Shown: positions 24,625 through 30,859 of the stretch, one piece after another | Numbering within the stretch: position 1 is the first letter of the stretch | How the letters are laid out: each line of letters starts with the position of its first letter | Origin: a virus | IMG/VR virus record: IMGVR_UViG_3300010371_000086 | Span: 1-32,263 of that record | Length of the DNA stretch: 32,263 bases | Reading direction: 5' to 3' (one strand) | Notes under the pieces: generated by a model | The model's database searches: none | What the model saw: only the letters and a program-made list of their open reading frames with translations | What the model was told of the DNA's origin: nothing | Translations under genes and position numbers: made by a program

Positions 24625-25055
24625 TGTCACTTCGTCATGACATCAAGTATTCCTGGGCTCCGTACGAGCGCGACTACGATTACGACTTTTTCGGCAAGCA
24701 CGTGTTCTATCCGCCGAAGGTCACTCTCGGTGCGTACACGATGAAGGAATGGAAAGACATGAACAAGAGTCTCAAGGACTGCACGACGGAAGAGATCCGT
24801 GCAGAGCTGAAGAAGCGTGAAGAGCGCGACCAGCACATGAAGGACATGACGTGGCAGAAGGTCATGAACGTGACCAACGATCAGTGGCCGGGCGGCATGA
24901 CGTTCCACCGCATTGCCAAGGCCGCTGCGATGCTCGGCTACAAGTACTTCGTGGTCAAGGGCTACCAGAACGTCTACGCCGTCGGAGAGCCGATGTGGAG
25001 CGAGCCCGGCTTCCACTTCAAGTCGCTGCCGATCGACAAGAGCGAGATTCGCTAA
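24624..25055 (+). CDS. Hypothetical protein, 143 residues, paralogue of the next gene
   Basis: The ATG overlaps the coaD stop (TAATG). An aromatic, Asp-rich N-terminus (YERDYDYDFFGKHVFYPP) is followed by a domain shared with the 25068 product: TTEEIRAELKKREERD, a TWQKVMNV segment, and LGYKYFVVKGYQNVYAV near the end. The family is unknown. The shared domain (helix, TW, LGYKYFV, YAV) probably folds as a small alpha/beta unit. The stop TAA lies inside the next upstream element. Confidence 0.75.
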   Translation: MSLRHDIKYSWAPYERDYDYDFFGKHVFYPPKVTLGAYTMKEWKDMNKSLKDCTTEEIRAELKKREERDQHMKDMTWQKVMNVTNDQWPGGMTFHRIAKAAAMLGYKYFVVKGYQNVYAVGEPMWSEPGFHFKSLPIDKSEIR

Positions 25056-25067
25056 AAGAGGTACATC
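25046..25067 (+). promoter_or_regulatory. TATAAG element 11 (TAAAAG variant)
   Basis: GATTCGCTAAAAG is followed by AGGTACATC and the ATG at 25068, 9 nt after the core. One base differs from TATAAG. It appears to be the last copy, and the eight genes after it are coupled. Confidence 0.65.
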
Positions 25068-25355
25068 ATGAGTATCGTGCTAAAGAACTTCACCACCGAA
25101 GAGCTGAAGGCCGAAGTGCAGCGTCGTGAGGATCGTGAGAAGATCCTCAAAGAGCTGACGTGGAAGAACGTGCTCAACATCGGAGCCAAGGCGGCAACCG
25201 AATGGGTGCAACTCCAGGAGTGCGCGAAGCACGCAGTCAAGCTCGGCTACAAGTACTTCGTCATCGACACGTACCCGCACCTGTACGCCGTCGACAACAA
25301 GCAGTGGTGCGGCTACCAGGAAGTCAAGTTCGCTTCGGTCTGCGACGTCAAGTGA
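25068..25355 (+). CDS. Hypothetical protein, 95 residues, tandem paralogue of the 24624 gene
   Basis: The whole protein aligns with the C-terminal two thirds of the preceding product: LK-x-x-TTEE, RRE-x-R, LTWKNVLN, LGYKYFVI and LYAV occur in the same order and spacing. It lacks the aromatic N-terminal extension. The LGYKYF core is retained while the middle has diverged, suggesting an old duplication with selection on the core. Its TGA overlaps a downstream GTG (GTGA). Confidence 0.75.
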   Translation: MSIVLKNFTTEELKAEVQRREDREKILKELTWKNVLNIGAKAATEWVQLQECAKHAVKLGYKYFVIDTYPHLYAVDNKQWCGYQEVKFASVCDVK

Positions 25356-25666
25356 GCAAGCTCGGCTACATAAGGGTGATGGTCGGGATCGCTTTCTTGT
25401 ACGCATGCAAGAAGAGCTATTTCAGATTCCAGAAGCTCGCCCTCGTGTTCCGTCGTCTCGGCTGGCGCATCGCTGGTCGTGGCAAGGCGCCGCCGCTCAC
25501 ATACGCGGTACACATCTACGCGTGCGTGCGTTGCCATGCTGAGCATAAGCTCGCTACGACAGACATCAGTCACATCGCAAAACCAATGGAAGAGATGTAC
25601 TGCTCCAAGTGTCGCGATCGCATGGAAATGGGCTGGATGCAATCGACTGTGGAGATCGTCCGATGA
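25352..25666 (+). CDS. Zinc-ribbon protein, 104 residues
   Basis: I start at the GTG that overlaps the preceding stop (GTGA); an ATG at 25379 with AAGGG just upstream is an alternative that would remove nine residues. C58/C61 (YACVRCH) and C84/C87 (YCSKCRDR) form a likely zinc ribbon. The N-terminal half is basic and aromatic (KKSYFRFQKLALVFRRLGWR) and may bind nucleic acid (inference). The end overlaps the next ATG (ATGA). Confidence 0.65.
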   Translation: MSKLGYIRVMVGIAFLYACKKSYFRFQKLALVFRRLGWRIAGRGKAPPLTYAVHIYACVRCHAEHKLATTDISHIAKPMEEMYCSKCRDRMEMGWMQSTVEIVR

Positions 25667-26055
25667 TTATCGACAATCTGGAGAAGTGGGCGCGCGATAA
25701 CGCCGGCCGCATGGTCAAGGTCAAATCGATGAGCCATCCGACCGGACGTGTGGTTGGTTTCAAACGCGAAACCGGCTACCTCTGTCTCGACGGAGGATCT
25801 GGGCGACTATCGGCAACGAGCACGACCGTGTTCGTGATCGACGCGGATAGAAAGGCTCCGGTCTATCGCTGGGTCAGCCCGATGAGCATTGTCGAGTTTC
25901 TCGACGGGCCCATTAAGAAGGCCGCGAGTGTTTCAGGCAGGACCATCGCCGAATTTCCTCACGTGTGTCCTGCGTGCAAGGGGCCTGCGTACATCGGATT
26001 CAACACGACCGTTGCGTGTCAGAAGAATTGTGGAGTGAAGAGTGGGCTTCTTTGA
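25663..26055 (+). CDS. Hypothetical protein, 130 residues, with C-terminal zinc finger shared with the 19649 product
   Basis: The start overlaps the previous TGA (ATGA). The N-terminal part (HPTGRVVGFKRETGYLCLDG) looks like a small SH3-like or OB-type beta-barrel, but no family is certain. The C-terminal C102/C105...C119/C123 finger (VCPACKGPAYIGF) matches the tail of the 311-residue protein at 19649, including the GPAY residues between the Cys pairs. The shared module suggests a common partner or a common origin of the tails. Confidence 0.7.
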   Translation: MIIDNLEKWARDNAGRMVKVKSMSHPTGRVVGFKRETGYLCLDGGSGRLSATSTTVFVIDADRKAPVYRWVSPMSIVEFLDGPIKKAASVSGRTIAEFPHVCPACKGPAYIGFNTTVACQKNCGVKSGLL

Positions 26056-26512
26056 TCGATTCTTGACTCGCGAAATCAAGTCGCAGGCTGGTCGCGTCGT
26101 ATTCCGTCGATGGCGTGCCATCAATACGCGATGGTTCCAAGTGCTGATCCATGCGGTCTACGACCACGATCGTGACCATTTCATGCACGACCATCCGTGG
26201 AACTTCCTGAGCTTCATCCTGAAGGGTGGCTACATGGAGTTGTACTGCGATCAGAACAGCATCGTGAGTACGCGTGTGGCGAGTCCATTCACGTTCAAGC
26301 GCATGCAGGCAGCCGGCGAGTACCACAAGATCCTGCGCCTGTTGAACGGCACGAGCTGGAGCTTGGTCGTCACTGGCAAGCGTGAACGCACGTGGGGCTA
26401 TCTCACCAACCAAGGCTGGATGAACAACGAGAAGTATCGCCGCCTGAAGGCTTTGGGCGTATTCGGTCCAGAGCCCAGCAAGCGCTACTCAATTTCACCA
26501 TCACGTCGATGA
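26042..26512 (+). CDS. Cupin-like protein, 156 residues
   Basis: The GTG start lies inside the preceding gene (14-nt overlap), with GGAG upstream. Residues 40-66 contain HDHPWNFLSFILKGGYMELY, a cupin-type first motif with H49 and H51 and a possible E66. A later H95 (GEYHKILRL) and a WSLVVTGKRERTWGY strand pair could complete the metal site. Small cupin-like proteins of this type occur in phage genomes; their reactions are mostly unknown. It may be an oxygenase-like, isomerase-like or simply sugar-binding cupin. The fold call is moderate and no substrate is proposed. Confidence 0.7.
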   Translation: MGFFDRFLTREIKSQAGRVVFRRWRAINTRWFQVLIHAVYDHDRDHFMHDHPWNFLSFILKGGYMELYCDQNSIVSTRVASPFTFKRMQAAGEYHKILRLLNGTSWSLVVTGKRERTWGYLTNQGWMNNEKYRRLKALGVFGPEPSKRYSISPSRR

Positions 26513-26757
26513 AGATCCAAACGCAACCAGAAGTGCCTTGCCCGCGTGGCTGCGGCCTTATGGAAGGTCGTGGCGAGTGCGGAGCTATGGACCTCTATCA
26601 CTGCGTTGCATGCGGCAAGATGGAGTGGAAGCGCTACCAGCAGCGTCGCGGCGCAGTCTACAAGACTGCCGGCGATGATCCGATCATGGTCACTGCGGTG
26701 TCGAATTGCTACTCCGCTGACTTCGTCATCGTCGCTGACGAGTACAAGTACGAATGA
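26509..26757 (+). CDS. Zinc-ribbon miniprotein, 82 residues
   Basis: The ATG overlaps the preceding TGA (ATGA). CPRGCG (11-16) and CVACG (32-36) form a C-x3-C...C-x2-C site, with C24 in between. The C-terminal half has no recognised motif. This is one of several zinc-binding miniproteins in the cassette and may bind RNA, DNA or a protein. Confidence 0.65.
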   Translation: MKIQTQPEVPCPRGCGLMEGRGECGAMDLYHCVACGKMEWKRYQQRRGAVYKTAGDDPIMVTAVSNCYSADFVIVADEYKYE

Positions 26758-26945
26758 TCTGGACGCTCATCATAGGCTTCTTTGCTGTGCTTGAGCTTGC
26801 GGTCATCATTCGCACCGGTCCGAAGAAATATTTCTTCGGTGAGCATCAGTATTGGAAAGGTTTCGAGCCAACACCACTCGATCCAGACAAATGCTATTGC
26901 AAATGCCATGAGGATGAGGAAGAGGACGATGATGACGTGGAGTGA
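26754..26945 (+). CDS. Membrane-anchored acidic miniprotein, 63 residues
   Basis: The start overlaps the previous stop (ATGA). One transmembrane segment (2-19) is followed by a basic patch (RTGPKKYFF), a CYCKCH cluster (47-52) and a tail of almost only Glu and Asp. The layout suggests an inner-membrane anchor exposing a metal-binding or DNA-mimicking acidic tail to the cytoplasm. The function is unknown. Confidence 0.6.
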   Translation: MIWTLIIGFFAVLELAVIIRTGPKKYFFGEHQYWKGFEPTPLDPDKCYCKCHEDEEEDDDDVE

Positions 26946-27189
26946 GATTCAGGAAGCGAAGTACGAATTCATGCGCACGATCGGCACCTACGAGCCGGGT
27001 ATGAAGATCGATCTGCCCGAATGGTTCAAGGGCGTCGGCATTGGATTCGACATCGGCAAGAACGAATACCTGCTACGCGTCAACGTGCGTAACGATGCAG
27101 ACGTGGGCCTAGCCGAGGCCGCAATCGAGCGCATGGGCTACACGGGCGGATACGAGATCCACGCCGTGGGCGATATCATAGCGCTATGA
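26929..27189 (+). CDS. Hypothetical protein, 86 residues
   Basis: Two adjacent ATG codons (26929 and 26932) follow GAGG, and either may be used. The start lies within the acidic tail of the preceding gene. The protein looks like a small alpha/beta fold: helix (WSEIQEAKYEFMRTIG), strands (YLLRVNVRND), helix (VGLAEAAIERMG) and a final strand. A ferredoxin-like or ACT-like fold is possible but not supported by motifs. Confidence 0.65.
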   Translation: MMTWSEIQEAKYEFMRTIGTYEPGMKIDLPEWFKGVGIGFDIGKNEYLLRVNVRNDADVGLAEAAIERMGYTGGYEIHAVGDIIAL

Positions 27190-27404
27190 GAATGACGATG
27201 AACGCAATCGAGTTTGCCAAGCGCCATGCTGAAGTGTCGCCGAACGCGAGGCATCGGCAGCCACGCATTGACGCGTTCGCCGCGACCCGGCCGGACGACG
27301 AGCAACGCAGCTATTCGGGGTGGGCTGTTGAATTTGCCACGTGGGAGAACCCGAGCGGCGAATGCGAGGGCATCAAGGCGCTCTGCCCGTGCGGCGACGA
27401 GTGA
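27186..27404 (+). CDS. Small hypothetical protein, 72 residues
   Basis: This is the last gene of the plus-strand cassette, starting with an ATGA overlap. Codon use is more GC-rich than its neighbours. The C-terminus ends in CEGIKALCPCGDE, a possible small metal site; the N-terminal part is basic. Only 15 nt separate it from the convergent end of the baseplate gene, and I see no hairpin terminator there. Confidence 0.55.
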   Translation: MRMTMNAIEFAKRHAEVSPNARHRQPRIDAFAATRPDDEQRSYSGWAVEFATWENPSGECEGIKALCPCGDE

Positions 27405-27419
27405 GAACTACCAGAATCG

Positions 27420-29897
27420 TTAGCCCTGTAGCTTGAACGTAACAGGAATGTTCTGGCTCACGCCACGAATACCAACCTGCAATTGGATCAACACTGACGG
27501 ACCCTGCTTCGCAATCGAAGCTGATTCAACACCAGTGAACGTAGGATCGTCTGCAAAGAGATCCTGGCAGCTACGCAGTAGCGTCTGTGCATCCACATCT
27601 GCTGTGGACTCGCCCGGCTTGATTGCCAGACCAAAGCTCGGATGACGAATAAGCGTGCCCTGCGGCGTGCTCAAGCGAATGCGTGCGGTTTGTACGACGT
27701 TCGCGAGACCAACGGCAAGACGACAATCACCATCAGGTGTGATCGCAAGATCCAAGCTCTCTGTCAACAAGATGTCTACGCCAGCCGCCTCGACAAGCGG
27801 ATCGAAGTAGTTCACACCTGGAATCGACTTGAGACGATAATCCTCATCAGCCGGCTCATCAGGAGACGGGATGTAGATTTGCATCATCGAGTTGACAGTG
27901 TCAGGCAAGAACGCATGCAGCGATGCCTGAGCAAGCGTAGAGAAGCGTGCTAGGTCTGGATCGCCATCGAGCGTGAGGATCGTCTGGCCCGACATTAGCG
28001 TTTCGAGCTTCACGATGCGACGCGATGTACGTGCTGTCGTGGTCGAGCTGAGCCACACTTGCTGGCCGATGAATAGATTCGTTGCATCGCCGATGGTGAC
28101 TTGGTTGTCGTGACCATTCGTGAGAAGCGGCAGATCGAAGCCCACTTCATCTACGTACGGAGCGCGCAGGCCATTGAGCGTTGCAATCTCGATCCAACGA
28201 TCGGGCGATAGCAAGTAGCGCTGTGCAAGCTCTTCGAGTGTCATTCCATACGGGAACGGCACAGCGAACTTCGATTGAGGCTTCGTGAATGCGATGCCAG
28301 ACTTCGATGCAAGACCGGCAACATAGTTGATCGAGTCGACCTGGAATTGGTTGGTTTCACCAGATGCAGCGAGACGATTCAGCTCCATGATCACGCGATT
28401 CATCGCGAAGATGACTTGGAAGTCTTGCGTCGACGGTGTGCGAGTCGTAGTAGGTGCTGCACGCCCATACGTAGCTGCATACGTAGCGTTGCCAGCACCA
28501 ACGAAGTCAGCGTAGTCGCTCATAGCCTGTACGAATTGATCACGACGCTGTTCGTAGTCGAGGCGAGTGATCTGACGAACACGATCACGTTCATTCACGA
28601 TAGAGCGAATGACGAATGGAGATAGAGATACTGATGCGACGTTAATACGACTAAAGAAGTCATAGTACATCTCGGGGTTCTCGAAAATCTTTTGTGCGTA
28701 GTCAGTCGTCGTCGAGCCGTCGATGACATTCACGTCCTGCGAGAGACCGCCCTGAGTTGTTGCTTGATCTGTCTGCGAAGCGATCTGGCCAATCTGAGCA
28801 AACAAGTCCTGCGTCGATTGCTGAGCATTAAAGAATGCAGCGGGCACGCCCTGGGCTGCGTACTGCACGCCAACGGCAGTGATGATTGCTTGCTTTGCGT
28901 CGCTGATGATCTGCACGGGCAAATCGGCAAATGCGATCGGCACACCAAGAAGATCCTTCACCCACAACACGGTCTCACGGATCGGCGTGAACAAGAATGT
29001 ATCGACATCACCACCCACAGCTTGGATCGTGTCGCGAACACCTTCGAGTACCTGACGTGCCTTCATCAGCGATGCGAGCATGTTGCCAAGAGCAGAAGGC
29101 TGGCGAGTAACAGGTGTGAATGAATTAGCGGGTGGTCCTGACTGTTGCAGGTTCACGCGCTTCCACGCCTTGAATGCAAGCGTGAATGGGTACTCGTACG
29201 GAGAATCGGCAGAACGGGTTACGTTGAACTGCGTCGGAGTGACGAGATAGACAGCCTGATCCTTCCAGATAGCCAAAGCGAGGACGTAGTCCTGAGACGT
29301 TTGCAGCTTCTTGAACGCAGCATAGTTCTCAAAAAACTCTTGAAGCTTTCTGAATTGGTAATATCCAGTAGTCTTAGAAATGGTCGTGTCTTGGAAATCG
29401 TCATCAGTGACGATATTCGGAGAAGCTGATATGCCGGTAGCGAGCGAGACTGCCGATTGAGCTGTACGCTGAGCTGCGGCTACAGTGCCGGCAAAGATAC
29501 CTGAGAAGAATCCAGCGGTCGAGCGTGATGGAGCTGAGCCCTTGAGAGGCAACACTCCGGTCGTGCCGCTCATGGTGATAGCTCGAACAGGAGCACCGCC
29601 GTGCTGCTCGCTGAAGCCGTCGAGCTTCACTTCTCCATTGATCGCGAATGGCATCGAATACGAGACGCCTGATGGGCCGATCGGCAAGGTGAACTGCCAC
29701 TTCGAAGCAGTCTGGTCAATGATGTACTGACCGTTTTCACGCTTCACGAGGAGCAACTGATAAGGGAATTGCTGATTCCAACGAAGCGTATCGATGTCAG
29801 CATGAGTCCAGAACGGATCGTTCTGCTCTACTGAGCTATTGTCCTTCGCTGAGATAGCATCCGCATTGATCGATGCGTTGTTCTTAACCGTCGCCAT
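27420..29897 (-). CDS. Baseplate protein: LysM-like domain fused to a gp25-like wedge domain
   Basis: The product has 825 residues. The N-terminus (FWTHADIDTLRWNQQFPYQL, then TASKWQFTLPIGPSG) is a virion-type beta domain. A middle helical region follows. Residues about 545-590 (TLEELAQRYL, WIEIATLNGL) form a LysM-like segment as in T4 gp53-type baseplate proteins. The last about 125 residues (GDCRLAVGLANVVQTARIRL, then HPSFGL and a C-terminal VTFKLQG) resemble gp25/gpW, the conserved wedge protein that starts sheath assembly. Two usually separate baseplate proteins therefore appear fused. It follows the spike gene with a 23-nt gap and precedes gpJ in the ancestral order, but block D now intervenes. 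CGCAATCTT lies 14 nt upstream of its ATG. Confidence 0.8.
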   Translation of the reverse strand: MATVKNNASINADAISAKDNSSVEQNDPFWTHADIDTLRWNQQFPYQLLLVKRENGQYIIDQTASKWQFTLPIGPSGVSYSMPFAINGEVKLDGFSEQHGGAPVRAITMSGTTGVLPLKGSAPSRSTAGFFSGIFAGTVAAAQRTAQSAVSLATGISASPNIVTDDDFQDTTISKTTGYYQFRKLQEFFENYAAFKKLQTSQDYVLALAIWKDQAVYLVTPTQFNVTRSADSPYEYPFTLAFKAWKRVNLQQSGPPANSFTPVTRQPSALGNMLASLMKARQVLEGVRDTIQAVGGDVDTFLFTPIRETVLWVKDLLGVPIAFADLPVQIISDAKQAIITAVGVQYAAQGVPAAFFNAQQSTQDLFAQIGQIASQTDQATTQGGLSQDVNVIDGSTTTDYAQKIFENPEMYYDFFSRINVASVSLSPFVIRSIVNERDRVRQITRLDYEQRRDQFVQAMSDYADFVGAGNATYAATYGRAAPTTTRTPSTQDFQVIFAMNRVIMELNRLAASGETNQFQVDSINYVAGLASKSGIAFTKPQSKFAVPFPYGMTLEELAQRYLLSPDRWIEIATLNGLRAPYVDEVGFDLPLLTNGHDNQVTIGDATNLFIGQQVWLSSTTTARTSRRIVKLETLMSGQTILTLDGDPDLARFSTLAQASLHAFLPDTVNSMMQIYIPSPDEPADEDYRLKSIPGVNYFDPLVEAAGVDILLTESLDLAITPDGDCRLAVGLANVVQTARIRLSTPQGTLIRHPSFGLAIKPGESTADVDAQTLLRSCQDLFADDPTFTGVESASIAKQGPSVLIQLQVGIRGVSQNIPVTFKLQG

Positions 29898-29911
29898 GGC
29901 TTGTGACTATA

Positions 29912-29920
29912 AAGATTGCG
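29912..29920 (-). promoter_or_regulatory. Conserved minus-strand upstream sequence, copy 5 (CGCAATCTT)
   Basis: It lies between the spike gene and the gp25-like fusion, 14 nt from the start at 29897, and is followed on the minus strand by TATAG. It is a candidate late-gene signal. Confidence 0.35.
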
Positions 29921-30859
29921 TTAGTCAGTCTTGTTCTTAGACGACAGATACTTCTTAGCCTGAGCTTCCATCTTGGCGATAGCCGTAGCCATCTTGTTCA
30001 GCTCGGCCACAGCCAAAGCAAGCTGCACCGACGCCGAGGTGACGTTAGGAGCTGCCGCCACTGCGCCAGTGATGGGCGTAGCCATTGAAGCACCGGCTGC
30101 TGCGAGCTGAGTGCTAGCGATCGTGAGCTTCTGAGCTACGTTCTGTAGGCCAGTCTGAAGAGACTGATTCATATCATGCTCGGCGTTGCGGTATGTGTCG
30201 CCGAGGATGAAGTGATCGGTAGCATCGCCGATTTCGAGAGCTTGATTCTCTTTGACGATGATCTTGCCATCTTTGTTCAGCGTGATAGATGCACCGACGG
30301 TCTTCTTGTCGACACCATCCTGCAACGAACCATCGATCTTCGTAGGGCCATTACGCGTGATGCTCACTTCGCCATCGTTGTTAATGAGTACTACGATGCC
30401 GTTAAATGTGAAGCGGAAGTAATGCCCGAGCTTCTGATCTGCATCGCCGTTCTGCGACTTGTCTTGTGGATCGCCAATCGCGCCGATAATTACTGGAAAC
30501 TGGGTCTCGCCATTGATGCAAGCCAACAGCACCTTCGAGCCGAGGCCGAGGCGATTGGTTGAAGGCTTCGATACGCTCTTGTCGCCACGTAGGTTGTAAG
30601 AGACGTTGTCAGCAACGCCACCGAACACGTTCGAGATGATGCAGTTGTCATAGATCTTTCCCACACCAGCCTTGGTGTCGGGATCTCTGTACTGCACATA
30701 GACTGAGTATTCAGTGAATTGCTTCGAGCGTGAGCGTTCATCATTTGCGTAGATGACCTCCTGTACTTCACCAAAGTGAAGTTGGATATCATCGAACACT
30801 CCTCCATCAGAGAAGCGCTGAGTCTTGCCTATACGTAGATGGCTAGGAATTACTGGCAT
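29921..30859 (-). CDS. Baseplate spike/puncturing protein, gpV-like with OB-fold
   Basis: In this 312-residue protein, residues about 20-135 form the OB-fold typical of gpV/gp5-type spikes, ending in FPVIIGAIGDPQDKS. Residues 146-217 show repeating short strands (FTFNGIVVLINNDGEVSI; ITLNKDGKIIVK; ALEIGDATDHFILG), the start of the beta-helical needle. The C-terminal 90 residues are instead Ala-rich helices (ASTQLAAAGASMA; AVAELNKMATAIAKMEAQAK), an unusual end for a needle, and may be a trimeric coiled coil. The ATG overlaps the TAA of the hub gene (TAATG), with GGTAAGG as Shine-Dalgarno. Confidence 0.82.
   Translation of the reverse strand: MPVIPSHLRIGKTQRFSDGGVFDDIQLHFGEVQEVIYANDERSRSKQFTEYSVYVQYRDPDTKAGVGKIYDNCIISNVFGGVADNVSYNLRGDKSVSKPSTNRLGLGSKVLLACINGETQFPVIIGAIGDPQDKSQNGDADQKLGHYFRFTFNGIVVLINNDGEVSITRNGPTKIDGSLQDGVDKKTVGASITLNKDGKIIVKENQALEIGDATDHFILGDTYRNAEHDMNQSLQTGLQNVAQKLTIASTQLAAAGASMATPITGAVAAAPNVTSASVQLALAVAELNKMATAIAKMEAQAKKYLSSKNKTD

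Noticed and set aside
27405-27419. Possible bidirectional terminator between convergent genes
   Set aside because: The 15-nt gap has no inverted repeat or T-run.
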